64,000 nt of DNA, from positions 124,001-188,000 of the forward strand of contig JAGPNK010000003.1 in NCBI GenBank assembly GCA_020746835.1, written 5' to 3'. The DNA is from Stachybotrys elegans (Eukaryota; Ascomycota; Sordariomycetes; Hypocreales; Stachybotryaceae). Of the stretch, positions 1 to 9,706 are shown one piece after another (within the stretch, counting starts at the first letter, position 1; every line of letters begins with the position of its first letter). Under the pieces are notes generated by a model, which was given only the letters and a program-made list of their open reading frames with translations, was not told where the DNA came from and made no database searches. A program made the translations under genes and the position numbers.

Positions 1-466
1 ACTGCCGGCTTCGTAGGTGGGACATCCTAATGAACCGGCCAGTCCCGATTCAGCCAATCAAGACTGTGGCGGAACGGATCTGTCTCCATGTCGTTCATCT
101 GTGTTGCGAATTGGCAGGGCAGTATACCATGGGAGTCCTTTGGTCTCTGTTCGAGCATTGCTTCCATGCAATGTCTGGAGATGGGGAAACGAGACGCCCG
201 GATCGCCCCCATGAAATCCGGATCTGGCTCCGGCCGAGAATGGAGTCCTATCACACAACCCCGCTCTTCCAATATTCCATTCAGTGGGTCAATGTACGAA
301 CAAAAAAAGAGCAAATATTGACACCGCCTAGTCCGCCTGGCGGACCATGCCTGAGGGGCTCCCTGGAAATACCTATAAAGAGTTCGCATCAGTCAATCTG
401 CAAGGCTCGTCATTTTAAGTCGTATATGCTCTAAAATACATACGTTAGACAGCATCCATTCATAAC
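1..466. other. 5' flank and promoter region of the aldo/keto reductase gene
   Basis: No gene is recognised here; short open frames exist on both strands but resemble nothing I know. The stretch holds a perfect palindrome at 331-345 and a TATA-like element (TATAAA, 374-379) about 90 bp before the ATG at 467, so the right half is probably the promoter of the next gene. Confidence 0.5.
331..345. promoter_or_regulatory. Perfect CCG/CGG inverted repeat in the promoter
   Basis: Seven-base arms GTCCGCC and GGCGGAC flank a single T. The inverted CCG...CGG arrangement is the kind of site bound by dimeric Zn(II)2Cys6 fungal activators. It lies about 120 bp upstream of the aldo/keto reductase start and about 30 bp upstream of a TATA-like sequence. 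Its use as an operator is inferred. Confidence 0.45.
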
Positions 467-1493
467 ATGGTCGTTCCTTTACTCCCTTTGCCGTCAGGCC
501 ATGACATCCCCGTGGTAAGTCCTATGAGGTAATTATGATACAAAACTGACATGACCGAGGTTGGTTACGGGACTGGAACGGTCTGGATCAAGGAATCGGA
601 AGACCAGATTGATCGGCAGACAGTCGAGAGCATCAAAGACGCGATTCAGATAGGGTACCGTCATCTGGATGGCGCGCAGTGTAAGTCAGCCATTGTCCAT
701 AAAATATCGCCCGGAAGCCATCTAAAAGTATTAGATTACAAGACAGAACCCGAGCTTGGCCTGGCGGTGCAGGAGTCTGGCATTGACAGGTCCCAGTTCT
801 TTGTCACAACCAAGGCGCTTTTCTCGGACAATCTCGAAGAGTCACTGAGAAGTAGTTTGAAGAAGTTGGGAATGGACTACGTTGACCTGTAAGCAATGCC
901 AATCGGGAGTCGCCTAGCTTAAGTGCTGACTTCTTTTCAGTTACTTGATTCACGAGCCATTCTCGTACCAAGGGGATGAATCGCTCCTACAAAAGGCATG
1001 GAAGCAAATGGAAAGCTGTGTGCAGCAAGGGCTTGCCCGTGCAATCGGAGTTTCCAATTTCCTTATCCCTCACATCGAGACTGTCCTGAAGACTGCTACC
1101 ATAAAGCCAGCAGTGAATCAGCTTGAGCTGCATCCTTACCTTCAACGGGAAGACCTTCGAGCTTATCTCCGGACCAAGGGGATTCAAGCCACTGCATACG
1201 CCCCCTTGACGCCTCTCACCAAGGCAAAACCTGGGCCCATCGACGAGCCCTGTGAAAGGTTAGCCAAGAAGTATGGCGTGGAAGACTCGGCAATCTTGCT
1301 GCGGTGGTTGCTTGATCAGGAGATACCTGTCATCACCACGAGCAGCAACAAAACACGCTTGACAAAGTACCTGGACGTAGCCACCAAGCTGAAGCTCGCC
1401 GCTGATGAGGTCAATGAGCTGACGGCTAAGGGCAAGGAAAGGAACTACCGGCAGTTCTTCTGTGAAGCCTACGGCAAAGAGTGCTTCGAATAA
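467..1493 (+). CDS. Aldo/keto reductase, 4 exons, 291 aa
   Basis: NAD(P)H-dependent reductase of the aldo/keto reductase superfamily, probably cytosolic, reducing an aldehyde or ketone. The model is join(467..514, 560..680, 735..888, 941..1493). The short first exon supplies the N-terminal strand ending in LPSGHDIPVVGYGTGT, where a family member is expected to begin; the ATG at 551 lies inside intron 1. The catalytic tetrad is visible as Asp53 (HLDGAQ), Tyr58 (created across intron 2, QYYKTE), Lys83 (VTTKA) and His112 (YLIHEP). Each intron has a GTAAGT-like donor, and intron 1 has a CTGAC branch point. The C-terminus ends EAYGKECFE. The length fits the family, which averages slightly over 300 residues. 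The gene converges with the MFS permease to its right. The exact substrate cannot be read from sequence. Confidence 0.88.
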
Positions 1494-1797
1494 TGTCAAG
1501 CTCGTCTCAGAAACAATGGAAAGGTGTAGTTGTCTTTACATGGGTGACAGCGAGTGACTTGCTTTTGTACCTTGGTTGATGGATCAATGCCACAAAATTT
1601 CCTCATTTCATTTCGCTAATGTGGCTTTGTGGTTGACCGTGATATATGCTTTGCTTTTCCACAAGGCATTGTAATAAGCTAGTCGGGGCGGTAATCACCG
1701 TGATCATATTACAGCGGCTACTTCTTGTTCAGCAAGACAGAATCTCTCAAGTACGGATAGCTGTAATGCCGCCAGTACCAGGCCAAAAACTGCACGC
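1494..1797. other. Convergent intergenic region
   Basis: AT-rich 3' regions of the aldo/keto reductase and of the oppositely oriented MFS permease. No gene seen. Confidence 0.6.
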
Positions 1798-3418
1798 TCA
1801 ATGAATGTATCTGAAGTCAGGATGTCGATCACCCAGAAGTGCAATCTCGTGTGACGAGCCTTGTAGTCGATCATTCCTAGCACCGGAAGCACGCCTCTTG
1901 TTCTCCCACTTCTGGTATGCGACTAATCCCAAAGCCGCAATGATGACTGAAGAAGCGGTTGCAGTGTTAAGGGAGTTGCCGATACGATATCCAGTGCTCG
2001 CGTCGGTATTAATGTAACTCCAAGTAGCAGTAATAGACCCTGGTGTTGTGAGCTGAGCTCTGGTTCGGCTGGAAGAGTGTAGATGGGCTTACCAATATTA
2101 GCCAAACCTGAAACGGCCCCGTTCGCTACATTTCTGACAGTGTCTGGTGCCGAATTGGCCAAGGTCCACCCGAGAATGAGAGTGCCGAAGCTGTAACCAC
2201 CAGCCGTATTGAGGAAAATGGCAGCGTAACGCGCTTGGGGGTTTGCCGAAGCGATCCAGATCGAATAGCCAACCACGCACATTCCTGCACAGGCTGCAAT
2301 GGCAATACCGTGTTTGCGTGTCTTCATGGTGATATATGACACGCAAAGACCAAAAACCATCCCGACAAGCGGCGGGGCTGACGATAGGAGCTGAATTTGG
2401 ACAAGAGTTCGATCGGGATAGTTCAGGCGCAGAATTGTGGCTGTGAAGATGGACAAGCCCTGAACAGTAATCTGGTCACAGATATAAATCCAAGCACCAA
2501 CCATTACATTAACGTTTAGGACGCCCCTCTTGATCAATGACCATGAAATCTTCTCTTTGTGATCTTGAATGTCGGGCTGGTCGTGGAAGATGCGGGCTAT
2601 AGCCAGGGCTCGTTCCTCTTCGTTTAGGATGCGGGTACGTGAAGGGTCTGCTGGGAAAAGGTAGAGAGAAATGATACCAACTCCGACAGTAATGATTCTA
2701 AAAGAACTGTCAGAAAAGGGCATCTTTGGTCACTCGGCATCCCAGAGGTGCTTGCTTACCCCTCAACCAGGAAAATAATTCTCCAGGAAGTAATGCTTCC
2801 AACCCTTCCGAGAGAGAGCAATCCAGACGCCAACAGTCCTCCGAATCCACCAGCAAGCCCGGCCGCGGCAAGCATAAAAAAGGAAACGCGGGTTGTGACT
2901 TCGCTCCGGCGATAGTAACGGGAAACAACGTAACTGAGACCGGGGAATTGAAACGACTCGGTCAAACCCAGCATGAGCCTAATAACGTAGAATCCGGCTT
3001 GGTTGTGGATGAAGGTGGTGCATATCGTGACAATGCCGAAAGCAATGCAGCTGAGGGGTAGCACGATGAAGCCATACTTCTTGACGCTCAAGGAGGCAGG
3101 AATATCGACGAAGAAGTAGATGGCGTAGTACAGACACGCACCGATGTTGAAGCCATATGTACCCAATCCCAAGTCCTGATCAAGACCAGCAATGCGGGCA
3201 TTGCCTAAGTTGGTGCGGTCGAGAAAGGTGAAAAAGTACATGAGAAAAACCATGGGAAGAACACGTAGGTCGAACTTCCGGACAAGTTTGGCTTCCGCTA
3301 CAGGGTCAATCTCAAATGAGTGGGCTGCCTCTGCATCAATGATGCCATGTTGAGGCGCCACGGCTTCAGTTTTGACGGCTGCCTCCGTCTTGGGAGGCGG
3401 TGTGATACTTCCAGACAT
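1798..3418 (-). CDS. MFS permease, allantoate/anion:cation symporter (Dal5-like) family, 501 aa
   Basis: Plasma-membrane proton symporter of the major facilitator superfamily, probably for an organic anion such as a carboxylic acid, vitamin or ureide. The model is complement(join(1798..2039, 2093..2697, 2760..3418)); both junctions keep the frame. Exon 1 carries a polar N-terminus and the hallmark DRTNLGNARIAGLDQDLG after the first membrane span. The exon 1/2 join gives IIFLVEGIITVGVG and is followed by LFPADP, typical of this family. The loop NSAPDTVRNVANGAVSGLAN lies near the tenth or eleventh span. The protein ends in a polar tail after YQKWENKRR, finishing RYIH. About 12 spans are expected. 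The gene shares its promoter region with the FAD monooxygenase, so a role in taking up that enzyme's substrate is plausible but inferred. Confidence 0.88.
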
Positions 3419-4744
3419 GTCGCCGGTCTAGGAAGACAGTGGAAATCGAGTGTGAGGGTTGCGGCATCTAATTTCTCGGCAGTGCCCTTGCGGGTGTTCT
3501 TTATTCTTATTGGGGTTCTGGTCCATCCGAGTACGGAGCCAATACCCTGAGGGTTGGCCGATAAGCTGCAAGGGAACCGACATAATGCCAAGATCGTTCC
3601 CCAAGCCCCTAAGGATAAAGAATTTGTGGGCCTTTCAACCCTTGAACAAAAGAAGAACGAGGTGGCTAAGAAGGAATGAGTTGAGTTCAAGTGTTGTTGA
3701 AATAAAGGCGTGGCTCGGCTCCAACCCTGTCCAGTTAGCCATTTAATCTGAGTTGCCCGAGATTGATTACATGTTGCGGAGAAGCAAATCGTGTTTCGTG
3801 GCACGGGACAGCCACACCTAAATGAGTGGCGCTTCTCCAGGGATTTGTAACTGGTATCACAGCTACAACGGCCACAAGAAGCATTGCAGAACCGCAGTTT
3901 GCCCTGGTTTAGATGGAACACAGGACTTCCAGTTTGATCACGCGGGTCCCAGGTGCAGCAGCCATGTATATTCTTGCTGGTTATTCCGCCAAATCTTGAC
4001 ATAGCGCACCATGGATCGACACTTCCTGGCTCTTTAGCATCCTCGAGTACAACGGGGAAGAAGCTTATATGGTGGGCTCAAATGCAGGGTTTGAGTATAC
4101 TTGAAATCTGAGGCGACCTACCAGATCTCCTAGACCTCCTTCAAAAAGACTGCTGGTGGTGAACAACCCTCTCGATGTCCTCTATCACAGTCCCCTCATG
4201 CATCCGTGTCAGCATGAACAATGGCAATGACGTTGCCATGGCAAGTATCAGCCGCTTCTAGCCGAAACATTTCTTATCCCGACATCATCTGCTCACCCGA
4301 ACCTGCTCGTGGAGGGCGTGAAGTCCGGCGTCCTAACCAATAGCTGGCTGGATCACGTCGTGCGAGGGTGGAGGCGGGTGGGGTGAAAGATAAGACCATG
4401 GCCGGATCTGTCCCGTGCTTAAGCCAGAATCAACGTAGACTACGAAGAAGTCGTATGGTGTGGTAGGCCAGGTCCAGTTAAATCCGATAGGCACTAGATA
4501 AGCTCGGCCAAAGTGCCGGGATAGGCACATCAAGGTGCCGGGATGGGCATTCGATAGGCTCTTGATAAGCAGCATCAGCTTCCATGGCCGGCTCACCCAT
4601 TCATATAAGGTCTTGCCAGCCGACGATGTAGCAGTAACTGATCAGCCATACAATCAAGACAATTCTTCACATTCACAATACTTCCTCTCAAAGTCTTCGT
4701 GTTACTCAATTCCTATTTTCGCCCATCGTCTCTATTACTCGAAA
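3419..4744. other. Bidirectional promoter region between permease and monooxygenase
   Basis: This 1.3-kb stretch separates two divergent genes. Open frames inside it, the longest 234 codons on the minus strand from 4002, lack recognisable protein character and run antisense into the permease. It contains a tandem CGG-bearing direct repeat (4513-4549) and a TATA-like CATATAAG (4602-4609) before the monooxygenase start. Confidence 0.55.
4513..4549. promoter_or_regulatory. Two direct repeats spaced 22 bp in the monooxygenase promoter
   Basis: GTGCCGGGATAGGCA (4513-4527) and GTGCCGGGATGGGCA (4535-4549) differ at one position. Their starts are 22 bp apart, about two helical turns, so a factor could bind both on the same face. 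They sit about 60 bp upstream of a TATA-like element and about 200 bp upstream of the ATG. Regulatory use is inferred. Confidence 0.4.
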
Positions 4745-6236
4745 ATGGCCGCACCGCAAGCAACGGGATGGAGGAAGCTCAACATTGGAGTTGTAGGAGG
4801 CGGCATTGGAGGCATGTCGGTGGCTATTGCTCTGCGTAGAGCCGGCCACGATGTCACCATCTACGAACGCTCTGACTACGCCGGAGAAGTTGGTGCCTCT
4901 GTCTCATGTGCTGCCAACGGCACGAGATGGCTGCACGAGTGGGAGGTTGATGTCGCAAAGGGCGATCCCGTTGTCCTCAAGAAGTTGATCAACCGAGACT
5001 GGAAGACCGGAGAGCCTATTAGCGTGTACAGCCTCGACGACTACGAGGAGCGGTGGGGATATGTGTACAACATGTTCCATCGCCAGTACATGCACGCCAT
5101 GCTCAAGGAGAGTGCGATTGGTGAGGATGGCAAGGGCACACCCGCCAAGCTGCTGGTCAACCACAAGGTAAGACTTCAATCCCTTGGCCAAGGGCTTTCA
5201 TCTTCTTTTGCAAGGCGGACACTGACTAGACTTCCCCCCACAGTGCAAGGAAATCGACCTGCAAACAAACACCATCACGTTTGAGAATGGGGTTTCTGTG
5301 AACCACGATCTCATTGTCGGAGCCGACGGCATCGGCTCTGCTGTCCGCGGCATCATCGGCATTCACCCCGTCAGGAAGCCTGCCGAGCAGCAGTGTCTTC
5401 ACTGCAACGTCATGACCGAGGACGCTGTCAAGGCTGGCCTTGTAAACTATTCGGAGAACGCTGCGCTCGAGTACTGGGGTGGCCAGGAAGGCAAGTGGGA
5501 TAAGATTGTCCTGTCCCCATGCAACGGTGGCAAGCTCCTCTCCTACTACTGCTTCTTCCCCCGCGACCAGGGCGACTACACCAACCAGGCTTGGGGCGCC
5601 GAAGACCGTCCCGTCGAGGAGCTCCTGAACCCTTACCCTCAGCTTGACAGGCAAGTCTTCGGCCACCTTGCCATCGGAAAGGAGATTCAGCCTTGGAGAC
5701 TGTGGATTCACGACCCCTACCCCTACATGCACAAGTCGCGCGTCTGCATTCTCGGCGACGCAGGTCACCCCATGATGCCTCACCAGAGCCAGGGAGCCTG
5801 CATGGCCATCGAGGACGCTGCCGCGCTCGGAATTCTCTTCAGCCCTGCCTACTTCGACGGCAACATTGAAGAGTCTCTGACCGTCTACACCGACGTCCGC
5901 CTGCCCCGCGCCACGAGAGTTCAGGCTGCTGCCGCCAAGGCCGCTTACAACATCAACGAGCGCATCGGATTCTCAAATAACAAGGATCTCCCCTTCTACA
6001 AGGTGGAAGACGCGAAGAAGGTTTTGACGATTGAGGAGATGAATGCGTAAGTTTACCCGATTGCCATGAGGAGATGATTGATTCGTTTACTAACTCGGAT
6101 GAGTAGTTATGACATGCACCGTGATATTGAGGAGAAGCTCGCCTCACTAAAGGGTAGCCAATACGCGGGCAAGTTCATCTGCGGTCTGCCGATAGGACTT
6201 GAGCTGCCCAACGGCATCATTATTGGTGCAGCATAG
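4745..6236 (+). CDS. FAD-dependent aromatic monooxygenase (salicylate-hydroxylase-like), 451 aa
   Basis: Flavoprotein hydroxylase of the group that uses NAD(P)H and O2 on aromatic or related substrates. The model is join(4745..5167, 5244..6046, 6107..6236). The Rossmann motif GGGIGGMSVAIALRRAG lies within the first 35 residues and is followed by the acidic YER of the FAD site. The conserved VGADGIGSAVR is near residue 160 and the second flavin motif GDAGHPMMPHQSQGA near 311-325. The last exon was found by splicing GC to TTATGAC across a 60-bp intron. The start is the ATG at 4745, four residues after the sequence CTCGAAA and just before the Rossmann fold. There is no signal peptide, so it is likely cytosolic. 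The divergent permease and the nearby dienelactone-hydrolase-like gene suggest use in degrading an aromatic acid. A biosynthetic role cannot be excluded. Confidence 0.88.
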
Positions 6237-6361
6237 AGGCGGAGTCATGGAGTTGCATTCGCGAGTCCATGAGGCTTCCGCGAATCATGTATAGAGGACG
6301 GGGAAAATATTTGTATATAGCTTCTAGACTAATCACGCCTTCGAATTGATGTAACAAAATC

Positions 6362-7758
6362 TCACACTTTCTTCTCCCGCACAGAGTAGGTGAACATCTG
6401 GTTCGAGGGTATCGCCTTGCGATTCCTCAGCTTGTCGGCTGTTTCCACCCCCAGGACTGGAACCTGGTATTCCACCTCGGCGTCTTTAGGGATGGACGAA
6501 CTGTCTGGCAAAGGATGTGGGAAAGGGAGATATTCTGGCAAGAGTCCGAGCTGGCGGAGCGTCGTCCCCTGGTCCCATGAAATGTGCTCGTGGTAGAGTC
6601 TATCACCCCTGATGTTCACGATGGCGACAAAGGGGACCTCTGCTTTCAGGTTCGTTGCCGGCACGCCAGGCAGCCTGGTACAGTCAGCTGAGAGTTGCCT
6701 ACATTAGGGGATGGGGAAACGTACAGCCAGTCAATCTCTCGGTCGTGGGTGAATTTGAAGACAAACTCGTCAACCACGCGGTCGATGCCAATTGTTCGGC
6801 TCACCAACTCAAGGTCTGTATCTGCTGAGTTGTTGAAGATGAAGTTGTGGCGGTAAAAGTCAGATAGCTTGACACGCCCAATGCCACCAGTCAACTATTC
6901 GCAAAGTCAGTGAAGGCCAGTTCAAAGCCCGTAACAGGAGCTTTACCGTGGGAACATGGTTGACGTATGGCTCCTGTACCATGGTGCTCATGGTATGCTC
7001 TACTGAGCGGTCCGCAAACTCGTAATATGTATGTTCCTCCCAGATGCTTTCCAGATCAAAGTAGGGACCATTCATCTTCGGCTTAAGGAATTGTAGATTC
7101 CTCGTGTGGGCTACGGAGTCGGAGGAATAGTCGAAATCGCCATGGCCAGCCGAGAACCAGCGGTTGGTTTTGACGGTGGGGTAGTAGTACTCTTTGACGG
7201 CTCCGACTTTGAGGCCTGGCTGCTTGGGTGGTCCAGCGATATGTCGGATGGATGGAACCTTTGCTTCAGCGAGGTCCGATGCACTGTCGACGTATACAAT
7301 CGCTGCAGCGATAGCCGGGAATGACTCCAGGATTGGTATGGTTGTATTCCATAAAGCCGATGAATAGCCTGTACCATCCATCAGTAATGAATACAATCGT
7401 GCTTATTGAGATAATACAACGCACAAACTAAGCCGACTTTGTCCTTTGGTTGGCAAGTCTCGGACTTGTTCAACGCATCCAAAGCCTCTGCAACAACCGT
7501 CTCAGCGTTAGGCGACCCAAGCGCTTCTGCAGATATCTGCACAACGGTATATCCTTCTTCGGCCCATTTCAAAACCGCCGTGGGTGCATCATCACGATTC
7601 ACTACAGCCTCGTCGTATTCATCCTGCGTCGTAAGGATGATAAGACCAGGTCCCGATCCTCGCCGCGTCAGTGGAGGCTGCAGAGAGAACCCGGGCTTCA
7701 AAATCTCAATCTTGGCTGATGGGAGGGGGGCTGGGGGTTTGCTAATGTCCTGATACAT
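6362..7758 (-). CDS. Carboxymethylenebutenolidase (dienelactone hydrolase)-like protein with SnoaL-like C-terminus, 412 aa
   Basis: The model is complement(join(6362..6674, 6725..6894, 6947..7368, 7425..7758)); all four exons join in frame. The first half resembles the fungal dienelactone-hydrolase-type alpha/beta hydrolases: a LIILTTQDEYDEAV strand-helix, the join GLVCYSSALWN where the nucleophile elbow is expected, then PAIAAAIVYVD and a HIAGPPKQPG loop. The second half (LTGGIGRVKLSDFYRHNF, then DRVVDEFVFKFTHDREIDW, then LLPGVPATN) has the pattern of the SnoaL/NTF2-like domain seen at the end of this fungal family. The start is at 7758 (MYQDIS); an in-frame extension to 7869 exists but looks non-coding. 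It would fit ring-cleavage product metabolism beside the monooxygenase, but the reaction is not proven and the family is often poorly characterised. Confidence 0.75.
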
Positions 7759-8265
7759 GATGGCGTATTCTTGCTTGTGTCTGGCAACTAGGGTAAATTC
7801 GGGGCTGTGCGGCGATGTTTGCGGGCTGCGTGAGGTTTTTGTAAGTCTACCAAGACAATCACTCAACACTGGCCTGGAGTGAATATTCGTGGATTCTACC
7901 CCGCCCCCGCCTGTAATCTACTGTTATCATATCCCTTTCTTGGGGCATTCGCGTTATGTAATCCAGAATATCACGCCACCTGTTTATCATCGGGGGAGCT
8001 CCGGATCCACGGCCGCAGCTCGGATGAGACCCGAAGGTTACTCGACGGGCGTGGCAGCGCCCGACTTGAGGATTGTGAGTGAGCGGTTATGAGGACATAA
8101 ATATTCCACTTATTCCACTTCCGTCCTTTGCGTCTGGATGAAAAATGAGTCAATAGTAATTGGGCGCAGTGATTCTTGTCTGTATGGTTTCCTTCATCAT
8201 CTACTATTATCTTGAAATTATCCAACGTTAAATAACCAACTATTTCAAAAGACGCAAGGGTATCT
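7759..8265. other. Intergenic, AT-rich
   Basis: It separates the 5' end of the hydrolase-like gene from the 3' end of the GPI protein gene, both on the minus strand. It should contain the hydrolase promoter. Nothing else recognisable. Confidence 0.5.
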
Positions 8266-9706
8266 TTACAGGTTAAACCACGAAACAGCGAGCGTGATAG
8301 CCAAGTATAATGCCAAAGGACGAAGCGATGACATGCCACCACTTTCCCTTGTTCCCCAACACTCAAACCCCGTAGCGCTTGTCCTGTTGATGTACGCCTC
8401 TAGAGCCTCACAGTCAAGCTGCTCTGAAAGGTCCGTAACTCGAAATTCCTCGTATACCTGTGTCCCTTCTTCGATGAAGCGGTTGCTGAAGCCGAAGTTA
8501 GCATGACAGTGAATTCTAGGGACATTTTGGAGGGGGGGCTTACAAGAAGTCGTTGCTGAAGTTTCCAACCAGGTTGACCGAAGTCACTTCCTCGGGCCAG
8601 TACCAAAACTGATTGCCGTCCTGATTGGAGTCTGATGACAAGTCCATTCCAGGCACATTCAGGCTAATGGAGATGTTGTTCCACCTCTTGGCCTCCGGGG
8701 GCATTTTTATAGATTCGATGGAGCTGCTGAAGATATCGATGCTGTGTAGCACGTTGTCAAAAGGCAGAATGACATTCCTGAGGGCAGGATATGGGTCATC
8801 GCGAATCTCAAACCTGCCGACTGTAAGATTCTCCAGCGCGCCGGTGCGCTGCAGCCTAAGACCTCCCGATATCTTGAGTCCTTCCATCATGATCGATGTT
8901 ACCTCAGGTCCTCCAAACAGGACATGCAGATTTTCCGACCGGATGTTGACATTAGGCCAGTTGTGCCAGCCTAGCGTGACATTCTCGACACTTGGTGGTA
9001 GGTTAAGTGTCTGGATTGCATCACCTTCCCAGCCATCTTGTCCAGCGAGTGGATCGATGTCAGGAGAAAAGAAGGCATCGACTGACTCGATGGTGCCAAT
9101 GTCGTTGAGAGAGACCCCATTGTTCCTCGCGTTACTGCCGCCAGTCCACCCCTTGAATGAGTTCATCCGCAATTTCTCCAGTCTCGGGGCTGCCAGAGTG
9201 AGGTCGCCAATGTATTCCAAGTTTGTCAGGTCCAGCTCCGTCAGGTTGTGCATGTGGTTCAGGGAAAGGCTGCTGTTGACGAGTTGCAGATTGGGGAAAA
9301 GAATCTTGTCCAGCCCGCTAGGCGACCAAAAGAACAGGGCGCCACGGACCTCCCTCAGCGTGGAGCTGCTGATGTTGTACGGGGACTGGACTTCACAACC
9401 CCTAAAGAAGTCCGGGTTGCACTGATCCATCCAGAGATCATTGATGACCTCGACGCCGTCTAGGTTGATGCTTTCATGGAGATCTTCTAAATGCAGGGTG
9501 CCTTGTATCACGCGACAGTTTTCGCGTAGTTCCCGTGCGTCCTCCGCGTTGGAGATTACCACGGTGCCTCTTTCGTTGCCATCACAGATGCTCGCAGCGG
9601 CCCTGCACAAGAGTGGTGAGCTGGGAAACCGCCATGATATGGCTGGAACTTACAAATGGCCTGAAGCTATCACGGCTAGTAGGAATCTGTGGGCGTAGCT
9701 TCTCAT
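8266..9706 (-). CDS. Ecm33/Sps2-like GPI-anchored cell-wall protein, 443 aa
   Basis: Secreted wall protein with receptor-L-domain-like (leucine-rich) beta-helix repeats, tethered by GPI. The model is complement(join(8266..8485, 8544..9602, 9654..9706)). The 53-nt first exon encodes the signal peptide start (MRSYAHRFLLAVIASGH) and splices to LAAASICDGNE. The body shows repeated strands such as LREVRGALFFWS, LQLVNSSLSLNHM and LEYIGDLTLAAPRLEKL, with many N-glycosylation sequons. Exon 3 restores a Cys-containing segment (QLDCEALEAY ... GFECWGT) and a hydrophobic end, LALYLAITLAVSWFNL, preceded by small residues ESGGMSS. This is a GPI attachment signal. Length and layout match Ecm33 relatives, which are needed for wall integrity. 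It is one gene with no functional link to its neighbours that I can see. Confidence 0.85.

Noticed and set aside
551..892. Independent gene starting at the ATG at 551
   Set aside because: That ATG is inside intron 1 of the aldo/keto reductase, and the segment also reads through intron 2.
3298..4002. 234-codon minus-strand frame
   Set aside because: Low-complexity shadow overlapping the permease start and its promoter; no protein-like motifs.
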